A stretch of DNA of 64,000 nucleotides from Bacteriovorax sp. (GCA_028710485.1 JAQTTZ010000002.1:1-64000), one strand, 5' to 3'. Shown: positions 9,051 through 19,071, counted from the first letter of the stretch. Translations and numbers: made by a program. The notes: generated by a model from the sequence alone, not told the origin.

Positions 9051-11870
9051 TTGGATCATTCCAGCAAATCGAACTCAGGGTCTTGGGCCCTGGAGAACGC
9101 TTTCTCAATTTCATCAACAGATGAAATTGATGTAAGCGCTAACGGTTTTGCTCATTCTACTTTTAATCCATCTGAATTTTTTATCCCTGGCTGGAAAGGT
9201 GAAGGACTTATCACCGCTTCTGCCATCGTAATAAAAAATTCGCTGAACAATCTCTCTATAGATGCTTTGGCCTTATTCAAAAATTCTTGTTCCACAAACA
9301 AGTCGATGAAGCTTCAAACTTATAACGAATTTATGCATTTTGCAGACTATGCCAAAATCGACAAAAACCTATTGGGTTTACAGAATGATTTTTGGCTTCA
9401 TATGCAAGATGAGTCTTCACCTCTTAAAAAGCACCTTGATGATTTTGTAAAAATTCATTGCTTTAGAGCTGTAGCGATTTATCTGTTTAGAATTAAATTT
9501 ATTATGGATCTCTCTAAGGAACAAGGGCTTACAGTAACGGAAGATATTCTCTTAAATCCGCTTTCTTTTTTAGGTAAAATATTTAAGAAAGACAGCTCTA
9601 CAGAACTTGTGTGTGAATCTCTTCAAATCAATAAATACAGCTGGTACCGACCTTCACGCGAATACAAAGAATCGTTGTTAAAGCTGAAAGATGCTTTTGA
9701 AAATGTCACCCTTACTGAGCTTATTAAGCTTATTTCGACTCCTAAGGATGATCAGATTTATTCAATTCGAAATTATTCCCATTCTCTTTCTCACCTCTCT
9801 TTTGGGTTGTTGGTGAATGAACTTCTGATTAAATTTCCAAGCTGGTTAAAACCAGAAGCAAAAATAAAATCACTCAATTCTAAAAAAGTTTGTTTATTAC
9901 CAAAAACAATCAATACTCGTTTCATTGGAAACCATGTTTCTTCATTTGCTCTTTCTCATTGGTTGGCACAAGAAACCAATATTAAAATTTCTCAATGGAA
10001 TAATTTAATTTGTCCAGAATTTGAAGGACTAGAATTCATCGATGGCCAATTCTTAAAAATTTGCCAGGAATTGCAATTCTTAAGTTTTCTTACTCGCGTA
10101 GCGGTTGAACATAAGTATGAAATCATACCCTTCATCTGTAAAATTATGCGCGAAAAGTATCAAAACTCTCCGGAGGAAGATGCTGGTCATCATCAAGTTT
10201 CATTTTTAAACCTAGGAAATGTAACCGCACCGGAAACCCTATATAATCGTATTGTTTTAAATTTAACCGAATTACCTAAAACCAATCCGCATCATTTTTT
10301 AGTTCAACAAATCCTGGCCCAAAAAGATGTAATGAAAAAAGACGGAATGATCTTTGTTTTTACAAATCAAAAACTTTTTGTTCCAAGTCATAGTGAAAGA
10401 GTTGAACAACTTTTAAAAGAATTTAAAGTTGAAGCGATTTTCAATTTAGAAGAGTTAAAAGGCAAAGGCGAAATCGCTCACTTTATCTACGTTCTTACCA
10501 AAAGAGCGGCCCCTACAGCGACCAATAAACATTTATTTGAAGTGAATAAAAAAGTAAAAGAAGCCTGCCTTTCATTTGAGTTCAATGGCAATCTCTCGCG
10601 CTTCAATAAATTTAATAAACTGGTCGAAGAGCTTCAGAACTTTATTCGCCATAAGAATCCGATCACCACTCCGCTTTATATTAATGAACTTGAAAAAGAA
10701 ATTAGTTTTGAATTTCATCAAGATGCCATTATTGAAGGAAGATTAGTTTCATCAGTTACAACTAAAGAAAATGGGCATCTTCCACACCCTAGCTTCTTCA
10801 AGAACCTGACCAAGTCGTGTACTTCTCTGGAAACTTTCTTTCATATTGAACTCCTAATTCAAGATGATTATCAAAATTCAAAAAAGAATGTAGCCTCTGA
10901 ATTATTAGGTATAAAAATTGGAACTGAAAAACAATTCCCACTTCTTCTAATAATTAATCAAACTGATCCAATGAACGTGAAAATTGAGTTAACCACAACA
11001 GATAGTTACAGATCGAAAGTTGAACAATATGGAACAGCTTTTTTCTATTATTTCGGTATGGTTCCTAAAAACCAGGTGATTAACCTTAATGTGTTTCGAG
11101 AATTCTTCACTTCAATTTTAGGTAATCAAATAATTCAACTTCAATTAAGCGATGGACCGGCCAAATTAAAGGCCAAGTTAAAATCTTTATTGATCCCAAC
11201 CTTTTTTGCTAAAACCTTAATGATGCCGGCAGAAGTAAAAAACCATTTTGCCCTGCTGGATTTTGATGCTCGTGAACTAAAAACTCAACATCCTGATGAG
11301 CTACAGGCTAATTTCGATAAAATTCATGCATCTTTTTCAAAATACTCCGAACTCTACCCTTGGCATATTTTAGGGCTTCTTTCTCATTTCAAACTGCAAC
11401 TAAATGAAACGTTAGAAGACTTTGAAGCGAATAAACCTAATTCCCTAAACTTTAACAATCCATTGATCACAGAGGCGTTGGTAAAGCTTAAAACTCACGC
11501 TATTTATCCAAACAATCCTGATGTCTATATTGATTATAAGATTAAGACCCACCAAGAATTGCAATTGCCTCTGACTTCAATTCAAATTAAAACTGAAGAT
11601 GAAGAGAGTGTGCTGGTATTTAAATTTCAAGAAAAAGAAATTATTAATCTACATTCCTCAGTCATCATGAACCATTTCATTAAGTTTATTCTTCAGAATG
11701 CTATAGGGGTGAAAGTGGCAGATCTACTTTTAAACTTAAAAATTCCTACGATCAAAGAACTAGAAGCTGTCACAAACAATATTGAACAAATCAAAGCTTC
11801 AAAATCACTTCTCCTGAGAGACACAGAAGATTTAATTTCAAATCTCCTCCGAACTCAAATTTCAAAATAA
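9051..11870 (+). CDS. Large protein with a region resembling degenerate N6-adenine DNA methylase (HsdM-like) and HsdS-like C-terminal coiled coil
   Basis: TTG start after AAGGA. 'HHFLVQQILAQKDVMKKDGMIFVFTNQKLFVPSHSERVEQLLKEFKVEAIFNLEELKGKGEIAHFIYVLTKR' resembles the post-NPPY half of type I methylases. C-terminus 'LLLNLKIPTIKELEAVTNNIEQIKASKSLLLRDTEDLISNLL' resembles HsdS. Confidence 0.6.
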   Translation: MDHSSKSNSGSWALENAFSISSTDEIDVSANGFAHSTFNPSEFFIPGWKGEGLITASAIVIKNSLNNLSIDALALFKNSCSTNKSMKLQTYNEFMHFADYAKIDKNLLGLQNDFWLHMQDESSPLKKHLDDFVKIHCFRAVAIYLFRIKFIMDLSKEQGLTVTEDILLNPLSFLGKIFKKDSSTELVCESLQINKYSWYRPSREYKESLLKLKDAFENVTLTELIKLISTPKDDQIYSIRNYSHSLSHLSFGLLVNELLIKFPSWLKPEAKIKSLNSKKVCLLPKTINTRFIGNHVSSFALSHWLAQETNIKISQWNNLICPEFEGLEFIDGQFLKICQELQFLSFLTRVAVEHKYEIIPFICKIMREKYQNSPEEDAGHHQVSFLNLGNVTAPETLYNRIVLNLTELPKTNPHHFLVQQILAQKDVMKKDGMIFVFTNQKLFVPSHSERVEQLLKEFKVEAIFNLEELKGKGEIAHFIYVLTKRAAPTATNKHLFEVNKKVKEACLSFEFNGNLSRFNKFNKLVEELQNFIRHKNPITTPLYINELEKEISFEFHQDAIIEGRLVSSVTTKENGHLPHPSFFKNLTKSCTSLETFFHIELLIQDDYQNSKKNVASELLGIKIGTEKQFPLLLIINQTDPMNVKIELTTTDSYRSKVEQYGTAFFYYFGMVPKNQVINLNVFREFFTSILGNQIIQLQLSDGPAKLKAKLKSLLIPTFFAKTLMMPAEVKNHFALLDFDARELKTQHPDELQANFDKIHASFSKYSELYPWHILGLLSHFKLQLNETLEDFEANKPNSLNFNNPLITEALVKLKTHAIYPNNPDVYIDYKIKTHQELQLPLTSIQIKTEDEESVLVFKFQEKEIINLHSSVIMNHFIKFILQNAIGVKVADLLLNLKIPTIKELEAVTNNIEQIKASKSLLLRDTEDLISNLLRTQISK

Positions 11871-11871
11871 T

Positions 11872-13311
11872 TTAATTAATGGCAGTTTGATTTAGGATGG
11901 CCTGAATTTCTTTTTTGCTTCCTACTTTTAAATCAACAAGGCGAGCAGTTGCATTGGCTCCAGTTTTAAAAATAATTTTAACTCTACCACCGATGATCTC
12001 ACCGTTTTGATTTAGCTTATTATCCAATTGAAACCGGGCTTCAATTTCTTCAAGTAATGATTGGCAAATTTGTAAATCAACATCTAATGATTTGCCTGAA
12101 CTTGTAATTCCCACTCTATGCTTTAAAATTTCTTCATCAAAACCCACACCTGAGTGAATTAAATCAAAGGCTACGATATCGCCTAAGCGATGAGCGAAAA
12201 TTGAAATATTCTTTTCACCAGCACCCTCGTGAGTTGAGTTGATGGCGTAATTAATAAGATGATAAAGGGTTTGCTCTAACTCTTCAGGGCGTCCTTTAAC
12301 CATAAGATTATCAGGAATTTTTACATCTAATTGAATCCCTCGCGAAAAAAGTTTTTCAGCAAGTAGATCAATTACACTTGAGCTCAGGACTTCCAGATTC
12401 AGATCGTGAAGCATTTTTCCCTCAATATTATCAGCAGTTACTCCAATACTATCATCGTTCCAAATTTTATCAATCTTCTCATTCAATTCAACTGGAGCTT
12501 GAGTTCCAATCGGAGTGATTAATCCTTCTAAAGATAACTTGTTTTTATTCTTTATATTTTTATCGAATGACTGATGTTCATGATAATTGGCAAACAACTT
12601 TGAACAATTGATCAGGTTATTTTGCTCGAGAGCAGATTTTATAATCTCTCCCGCTTTTACACTGGTAGCACCACCATTATCAAGCAACTCTGCCTCTGCT
12701 TCTTTTTCACGAATATTGTTTGAAAGGCGACGTCTTGTATTGCTCATATATTCAGAGAACATTAAAAGAACTAATAAAGTGGCCGAAACATAAAAAAGTG
12801 TTTTCTCCGTATTTAATGAATTAGAAATTTCAGCTTTATATTTCTCACTCGATTCTAAAATTTCATCTTTCGTGGTCTCAATTTTTTCAAACCGCACACC
12901 GATATCGCGCGATTCACCACTATTGGCGATAGTGCGAACAGACCCAGGAGAAAGAATATCTTCATGAAACCAATGTACATTTGAAGCAAGAGTACTTAGT
13001 TTTTTTGCGACTTGAGAAAGTTCTGCCTTAAAACTGTCTTCAACATTTAAGATGCCTTCGGCGAAACATTCTTCGGTAAGATTTTGGAAATTTTGTGTCA
13101 AATAATTAGAAGCACTATCCCCTAGCATCTTCGCAGTATAAGTTTGGTTAACTCTTGAAAAACAAGTTTGCATTCCGCTTTCAAAATTGGTCAGACGTTT
13201 AATTCTTCCTGAATTTTCTTGAATGTTATAGGTGTTGGCAACCAACGCTGCCAATAAAAAAAGCCCCGCGATACTTTTTTTATGTTCTAAAAAACTTGAA
13301 ATCTTCTTCAT
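11872..13311 (-). CDS. Membrane-anchored histidine-kinase-like protein (HATPase_c-like C-terminus, no obvious H-box)
   Basis: Two TM segments flanking a periplasmic loop; 'KGRPEELEQTLYHLINYAINSTHEGAGEKNISIF...FDLIHSGVGFDEEIL' HATPase N/G1-like region. Confidence 0.65.
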   Translation of the reverse strand: MKKISSFLEHKKSIAGLFLLAALVANTYNIQENSGRIKRLTNFESGMQTCFSRVNQTYTAKMLGDSASNYLTQNFQNLTEECFAEGILNVEDSFKAELSQVAKKLSTLASNVHWFHEDILSPGSVRTIANSGESRDIGVRFEKIETTKDEILESSEKYKAEISNSLNTEKTLFYVSATLLVLLMFSEYMSNTRRRLSNNIREKEAEAELLDNGGATSVKAGEIIKSALEQNNLINCSKLFANYHEHQSFDKNIKNKNKLSLEGLITPIGTQAPVELNEKIDKIWNDDSIGVTADNIEGKMLHDLNLEVLSSSVIDLLAEKLFSRGIQLDVKIPDNLMVKGRPEELEQTLYHLINYAINSTHEGAGEKNISIFAHRLGDIVAFDLIHSGVGFDEEILKHRVGITSSGKSLDVDLQICQSLLEEIEARFQLDNKLNQNGEIIGGRVKIIFKTGANATARLVDLKVGSKKEIQAILNQTAIN

Positions 13312-13460
13312 TCGCTTGCAATCCTTGCAAAGTTTTGTGCGCCTATTAAAAATGGTCCCAGAGGGACCGCGCTACTTAAAGTGTACATTTGTAAGCGTCA
13401 GGGTCAACATTAGGTCAAAAATACCTGTGTTTTTTAAAAGCCTTGCCGTATTATACAAAA

Positions 13461-14435
13461 ATGATCAAGAACAAAGGGCCGAAGCTTTCTTTTTCAATCT
13501 CTCTCGTGATCGCCATGCTCTTTCATTTGGTGATTCTTTTCTTTGTCAAAAAAAGCACTTTAGATATTACGACGATAAACCCAAATGCTTTTAAACCACC
13601 TCATCCCTTAAAAATTGATCGCATAGAACTCATCAGCCCAAATGAATTGCAAAGGATGAAAAAAGTCGGAATTAAAAATGGCGCCAAGAAAGATTATCTC
13701 CAGCCAGACATACTAAAAATTGCAAAACCCGCTGCCTCTACTCCTCCTGGACTATCTCTCGGAAGTTTGGCGCCTGATTTGCCAGCTCCTAAAGAATCTA
13801 AAGATTCTAAAGATTCTAAAGAAACCAAAGAATCTAAAAAAGCTAAAAACAAAACGGCTTTCAAAAAAGAACAAATACCTTCTCGCGAGCTAACCGACAC
13901 CATCCCTCGTCCGATGGAAGACGAAGCTGGCCATATTTATTTTAATCCAAAAAAAGAAAAGCAAATCCCCCGCGACCGCGACCAGGACAACTTAAAACAA
14001 GAAGCTTTTAAAAATATCCCTACAAGCACCAGTAATCCAATCGCCCAAAAAATGTCGAATTTTGAAATTAGATACGAGAGACCAGAAGGTGTTTCAGAAG
14101 ATGAATTAAACTCTGACGAAAAAGCTTATTATTCATTTTTTAAGCGCTCTTACGCCAACTACCTAACAAAACTTTATGCTACTTATGAAAAAGTTAGTGT
14201 AGAGAGACCGGGACTAGAAAAAGACTTTGCCAATAAGCACTTGCTAATCGGACGTATTGATTATGATGATAAAGGTAATATAATTCTGGTAAAAATTCTA
14301 AAGTCTTCCGAGAGTGATAATATACATTATTTTTTTGAAGAGACGTTGAAGCAATTAAACTTACCAAATCCCCCCAAAAGCTTTATTAAAAGCAAAAAGC
14401 AATTCACCACTTATTATCAGATCCAAATTAATTAG
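13461..14435 (+). CDS. TonB-like / energy-transducer-like protein
   Basis: Single N-terminal TM, Lys/Pro/Ser-rich linker, C-terminal 'RIDYDDKGNIILVKILKSSESDNIHYFFEETLKQLNLPNPPKSF' resembling a TonB C-terminal domain. ATG at 13461 preferred over TTG at 13443. Confidence 0.6.
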   Translation: MIKNKGPKLSFSISLVIAMLFHLVILFFVKKSTLDITTINPNAFKPPHPLKIDRIELISPNELQRMKKVGIKNGAKKDYLQPDILKIAKPAASTPPGLSLGSLAPDLPAPKESKDSKDSKETKESKKAKNKTAFKKEQIPSRELTDTIPRPMEDEAGHIYFNPKKEKQIPRDRDQDNLKQEAFKNIPTSTSNPIAQKMSNFEIRYERPEGVSEDELNSDEKAYYSFFKRSYANYLTKLYATYEKVSVERPGLEKDFANKHLLIGRIDYDDKGNIILVKILKSSESDNIHYFFEETLKQLNLPNPPKSFIKSKKQFTTYYQIQIN

Positions 14436-14869
14436 AGAAAAAGCCTCAAACAAATAAAGATGACAATCGCTGCGAAATAAGCTTTGAACATTGTCTTTGA
14501 TAATAAATTTTGAATGAACTCGATGCCCATTCTATCCATAAAAAGAAATCCTTTTTTAACATTTCTTTTTAAAATTTCACGGTCATTAAGATTCATAACC
14601 TTAAAGAGTTCAACGACTTCACGTTCAAATGACTGACGCAAATCTCTATCCATTAAAACCTTTGGGATAAACACTTGGGCCGCTGCAGTTTTTAATTGAA
14701 ATTTTTGGAATTCTTTGCTGCAAACAGTACAGTTTTCCAAATGCTTATTCATTCTTTTGTAAGATTCGTCATTTTTAGGCAAATCGAGCAAAGAATAAAT
14801 ATGCTTGGTGTGTATACAATTTGTTGAAAAGGATTTTACGTTATTTAATTCTTGAATAGACCTATCCAC
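14432..14869 (-). CDS. Putative anti-sigma factor with zf-HC2-like zinc-binding motif and C-terminal TM
   Basis: 'NKHLENCTVCSKEFQKF' (HxxxCxxC) and C-terminal 'AYFAAIVIFICLRLFL'; directly downstream of the sigma-like gene. Confidence 0.6.
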   Translation of the reverse strand: MDRSIQELNNVKSFSTNCIHTKHIYSLLDLPKNDESYKRMNKHLENCTVCSKEFQKFQLKTAAAQVFIPKVLMDRDLRQSFEREVVELFKVMNLNDREILKRNVKKGFLFMDRMGIEFIQNLLSKTMFKAYFAAIVIFICLRLFL

Positions 14870-15367
14870 TTAAACAGTTCCTCCGCTCTCAATTTCATCT
14901 TGAAACATATTATTTGGCATGAGCGCTGTCATTTTAATTCTGGCCGAGTATAAATACGACAAAACTTCTGATCTGGATGTTGATGTTATAAATTCAATTT
15001 GATCTAAATCAAGATTAGCTTTTTCTTTTAAATAAAGAATTGCTTTTTCATCAAAATCCAATGAAAAGAATCCACCATTCCCCTCAACATCCGACAAACT
15101 TATTTTGAGCTGCAGGTATCTCTTTCTAGATAGTTCATAAACTATCTTTATAAGATTCAATTTAGTCTCTTCCAATAAATTTTTTTCGATTTTATTTTTT
15201 GTCAGGCCCATTTTCTCTATCAATGTTTTTTTCTGTATCAAAAATGACTGCACACAATCAATCATCAATTGTGACGCCTGCAAATCATCAGGGATTAGCA
15301 CAAAGGCCATGCTATAAAGTTCTGGGCTTAAATTTTGGATATACTTTTGTAGTTCTTCGGTTTTCAT
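14870..15367 (-). CDS. Divergent ECF sigma-70-like protein
   Basis: Region-2-like 'LYSMAFVLIPDDLQASQLMIDCVQSFLIQKK' and region-4-like 'FDEKAILYLKEKANLDLDQIEFITSTSRSEVLSYLYSARIKM'. Confidence 0.5.
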   Translation of the reverse strand: MKTEELQKYIQNLSPELYSMAFVLIPDDLQASQLMIDCVQSFLIQKKTLIEKMGLTKNKIEKNLLEETKLNLIKIVYELSRKRYLQLKISLSDVEGNGGFFSLDFDEKAILYLKEKANLDLDQIEFITSTSRSEVLSYLYSARIKMTALMPNNMFQDEIESGGTV

Positions 15368-15584
15368 TTGGCCTGTTTTAACTAATCAATCCTCGATTTC
15401 GTCTTCTTTATTCTACCTAACACTCAGAGCGAATTCAACTAGGGCTAAAATGTCTTTTCAGTAAGTTAGCTTAAAAAGACCACAAATCTGGCCAAAGATT
15501 GAATTAATTTCAAGAAAATTACTAAAAGAGTCGATTAGTAGCCGAGATGGATATTGGGCCCTTTTCAAAAAAAGGTTTTTGGAT

Positions 15585-16337
15585 ATGAAGAATACTTACA
15601 AAATTTCATTGATCATATTAATACTGAGTGGATTCTCAGCGTGTTCGGTAAAGACGACCGCTTCGAAATCAACTACAGCAACAGGAGTTGCACCTATAGT
15701 TGATCCACTGCTTAACATACCTCTTCCATCTGATTCTGGATCAATTACTGGCTGTGATGGTGTTTATCGCGCCGGAGCGAATCGCTGTTATTATAAAAAT
15801 ATTCCAACAGTCCTAGCTAGTGGTGGTATATATGGACAGACTTGGTGGTCATCTACTACAAATTTCCTTTCCAATTATCCTGCCATTGATCCATCCCAAT
15901 TTTCAACTGATGCGACTTTTAATATCAGAATCATTCCTCGCTATCCAACGGCAAATGCATTTTCCACATTTAATAAACAATGTAGTTCAGCTAGAATGTA
16001 TGCCACCAAACTAAAGGTGCAATTTATTTTACATGAAAGTGGTACTGCCCTCGGAAATGATATTGCAACATTAACCTCTACCATTAATACTCCTTCAAAA
16101 GTTTATCACTTTACTCCACCAAGTTCTTCGGGGCCGCTAGTGCTGGAAGTTGTTAATGTAGAATCAGATTCAAGTTGTTCTCCTTTTTATGGAACCAATT
16201 ACCCTGCCAAATGTGCGACGAGTGACCCATACCTGCCTATTCCTATTAATGCTGGAGGAAAAACAGAGTGTGTTGCATTCGATATTCAATACTCAACTGA
16301 TTCAACTTATGATGTGCCAGGGTCTAGCGCCAATTAA
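15585..16337 (+). CDS. Predicted lipoprotein, unknown function
   Basis: 'ILILSGFSACSVK' lipobox; ATG at 15585 preferred over TTG at 15579. Confidence 0.7.
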   Translation: MKNTYKISLIILILSGFSACSVKTTASKSTTATGVAPIVDPLLNIPLPSDSGSITGCDGVYRAGANRCYYKNIPTVLASGGIYGQTWWSSTTNFLSNYPAIDPSQFSTDATFNIRIIPRYPTANAFSTFNKQCSSARMYATKLKVQFILHESGTALGNDIATLTSTINTPSKVYHFTPPSSSGPLVLEVVNVESDSSCSPFYGTNYPAKCATSDPYLPIPINAGGKTECVAFDIQYSTDSTYDVPGSSAN

Positions 16338-17284
16338 AGGAGTTTCAAAAGTTCAATGGCAAGATTTTTTTTATGAGCAAAACTCACTTCTACTAATAAA
16401 CCAGGACAAGTGATATTTATTTCTGAAACATGCTCACCCATAATATCAAAGGCCACCCAATCCACTCCATCGCACAGAAGATCAGCGCATATGCGATGGC
16501 ATTCATTTTTTACATTTTTAGTGAGCTCGATGGCGTGAAAATCTGCTCCCTGAGCAATATTGGCCAAGAACTCACCATGTTTAGGTATTTTTAAAATGGA
16601 ACCCAACTCCACACCTTTAAAATAAAGTGCTCGAATCTCTCCACTAGTCACTTCTTTGCAAAATGGCTGGGCCACGACTGGACCGTTATTTTCTTTTATT
16701 TTTAACTCAAATTTTTCTTTTAAATCAGCTCGGTTTATTGAAATTTTCTCTACTCCAATTCCCTGAAAAAGATCCAAAGGTTTTAGAATTAATTCCTTAT
16801 GATTTTCTTTTTTCAGTATTTCAGCAAAATTGAGAAATTCACTCACACTACTTCCAACATAACTGGCAAGCGCGGAAGGCTGAGTATAAGCATGGAGCTT
16901 TTCATTAAATTTCAGAATTCCATCCGGTGAGTTCACCACACGAATTCCTTGTTCTTGATAAAAACGCAGCATCCATAAATAGCGCAAATAGCGTGTGTCA
17001 AAAGGTGGGTCTATTCTCATGTGGAGAATATCTTCTCTATTGACTTTTTGAAGACTGCGCTCCCCGAGAACAAAAGATTTTAAATAATAGCCATCATCAT
17101 AAAACTCTCCCATGAAGTCATAAACTTGAAATTCGGGATTCATTTTATTACTGAGGTAAAAATCTTTTTCAAATAGTAGATAAACTTCAACGCCGGCCTT
17201 TTTCATAGTGGCCGCAAGCATAAGCGTGCTGTCTTTTTTGGGAGTGAGGTTTTCGATGGGGTCGATAAAGAGGATATGCTTCAT
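16334..17284 (-). CDS. gshB: Glutathione synthetase-like ATP-grasp enzyme
   Basis: 'MKHILFIDPIENLTPKKDSTLMLAATMKKAG', 'ILHMRIDPPFDTRYLRYLWML', 'LKPLDLFQGIGV', 'EINITCPGLLVEV'. Start moved to ATG at 17284. Confidence 0.85.
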   Translation of the reverse strand: MKHILFIDPIENLTPKKDSTLMLAATMKKAGVEVYLLFEKDFYLSNKMNPEFQVYDFMGEFYDDGYYLKSFVLGERSLQKVNREDILHMRIDPPFDTRYLRYLWMLRFYQEQGIRVVNSPDGILKFNEKLHAYTQPSALASYVGSSVSEFLNFAEILKKENHKELILKPLDLFQGIGVEKISINRADLKEKFELKIKENNGPVVAQPFCKEVTSGEIRALYFKGVELGSILKIPKHGEFLANIAQGADFHAIELTKNVKNECHRICADLLCDGVDWVAFDIMGEHVSEINITCPGLLVEVSFAHKKNLAIELLKLL

Positions 17285-17294
17285 ACAAATATAC

Positions 17295-18359
17295 CTATTG
17301 AAAGAGGTACTTAGAAAACTCAGTGACCTCTGATTGATCTTTAAAGTCATTATACTTCTTTGAGATGAAACTATAATAACCTCTTAAGTCTAGCCCAAGT
17401 TTTTTCTGTAGTCCTTCAAGATCATCAGATTTTTTTTCATAGGTTAAGAACGCTGCAAAACTAGCGTTATTCCATTGCCTTTCAATTGGAAAACAATTTT
17501 TGGGAGGAATATTGATCTCTTGGCATTTTTTTAGAATCGAAGGCCTAAACTTTTTCTCTAAAAACTCATCTAAAATGACTTGCGATTCCTCTTTAGTCTT
17601 AGGCAAAAGTGCCTGATAGTGCTCTTGCAACTCGGTGGTGAGATTTACTACCATTTTGCGCAATGTTTTGTCTTCCAACTCTTCTTTCTGCTGTATCCGC
17701 AAATAGTCGAGTTGATTTGTCTTGGTGAAATACTCTTCCAACATTTCTTTGGCAAAATAATTGGCCAGATTCTCATTGAGTTCAACCTGATTATTAATGA
17801 AGAAAATAGTATGAAAAAGTTCATGAAAAATAAGTTCTGCTAATTCATAATCATTATAATGGAAAAAAGAAGATAAAATAGTATCGGTGAAGTAACCCAG
17901 AGTTGAATAAGCATAAACGGGACGAACCCAGGTTACAAAGTCCTCGGCTTCTTTCTTTTTGGCAAAATCTTTGGCCGAAGACAGGTTGAAAAATCCAAGA
18001 TAAGGAAAACATCCCATCAACGGAAAACAAGTCTCCTCCGCTTTGATTTCTTGAAAAGGTGAAGCAACAACTAAGTAAGTAACGGCCTTATTCTGAAGCA
18101 TGGTGGTCTGAGAATAAATAGCGGTCTCTTTCTTGCCCCAATAGCTATAAAAGTATTTTTTCAGGGTTTGAATTTTTCTAATTTTATCTTTTTGCTCAGC
18201 GGGAATACGAACATTTTTGAGCATTTCTTGATTATCGCGGGCACTAGATTGCAAAGAAATCTGACCGACACTTTGTTCGTAGAGATAATCAAATTTGGCA
18301 CATCCTCCAAAAAGTGATAATAGCAATGAGGATAGAACTGATAATTTTAGAAAACCCAT
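17295..18359 (-). CDS. Predicted lipoprotein aminopeptidase (PF10023-like, HExxH metalloprotease)
   Basis: 'LLSLFGGCAKF' lipobox; 'ELAELIFHELFHTIFFINNQVELNENLANYFAKE'. Confidence 0.8.
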   Translation of the reverse strand: MGFLKLSVLSSLLLSLFGGCAKFDYLYEQSVGQISLQSSARDNQEMLKNVRIPAEQKDKIRKIQTLKKYFYSYWGKKETAIYSQTTMLQNKAVTYLVVASPFQEIKAEETCFPLMGCFPYLGFFNLSSAKDFAKKKEAEDFVTWVRPVYAYSTLGYFTDTILSSFFHYNDYELAELIFHELFHTIFFINNQVELNENLANYFAKEMLEEYFTKTNQLDYLRIQQKEELEDKTLRKMVVNLTTELQEHYQALLPKTKEESQVILDEFLEKKFRPSILKKCQEINIPPKNCFPIERQWNNASFAAFLTYEKKSDDLEGLQKKLGLDLRGYYSFISKKYNDFKDQSEVTEFSKYLFQ

Positions 18360-18967
18360 GCAAATCCAACTAAATATTTTATATTATCGCGAGCTTTATT
18401 AAATTCAAAGGCCGGAAATAATGTTTTAACAGAACCTTTTAGGGAAAATCTCTCTGTTAATTTAATCTGTAATATAAAAGACCCAAAAACAGAATTATAT
18501 CTTTGCTTACTTTCTTTAAGGTTAAATTTGCGTTGAGTTAGGTTGGTCGTATCTTCGACAGTGATATCCCCCGAAGAAGTGACAAATTCTCTGGCATAAC
18601 CAGCGCTGATAATCGGGGTGATTCTCGCCCCTCTGCCGGCGAGCATTTGTTTTAGACCCAGTCCAAAGACATTAGTTTGCACTCTATTTTGTTGAGAAAT
18701 GACATCGGTGCCAGTGGCCACAGTATAGCGATCATTTTGAGAAGTCGTATCTCGAGTGCTGGAAACGTTTAAATCAAGAGCAGTAAGATCAAAAAGATAA
18801 CTTGAGATACCAACTGAATAATTTCTACTCACAACTGAGTTCTGTCTTTGGGCCCCATAGATTTGCTTATCATACCCGAAATCAAAATCGAATTCCAAAA
18901 CAGCAAATGCCTTTAAGGGCAAAATTAACATTATGATAAATAGAAATTTGTACGTTTTCACAGTCAC
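18347..18967 (-). CDS. Small outer-membrane beta-barrel-like protein
   Basis: Signal peptide, alternating amphipathic strands, terminal 'YLVGFAWVF' aromatic C-terminus. Confidence 0.55.
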   Translation of the reverse strand: MTVKTYKFLFIIMLILPLKAFAVLEFDFDFGYDKQIYGAQRQNSVVSRNYSVGISSYLFDLTALDLNVSSTRDTTSQNDRYTVATGTDVISQQNRVQTNVFGLGLKQMLAGRGARITPIISAGYAREFVTSSGDITVEDTTNLTQRKFNLKESKQRYNSVFGSFILQIKLTERFSLKGSVKTLFPAFEFNKARDNIKYLVGFAWVF

Positions 18968-19071
18968 CTCGACTTATAGTCTATTGTAGCAACTGAAAAA
19001 ATTAAAATTTGAGAGGGGGAATAAATTCCCCCCTAAATTGATCTAATGAAGTCTTATAATAAAGATATAAT

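Noticed and set aside
13232-13594. Plus-strand 120-aa ORF upstream of the TonB-like gene
   Set aside because: Overlaps the start of two supported genes in a different frame; no coding features.
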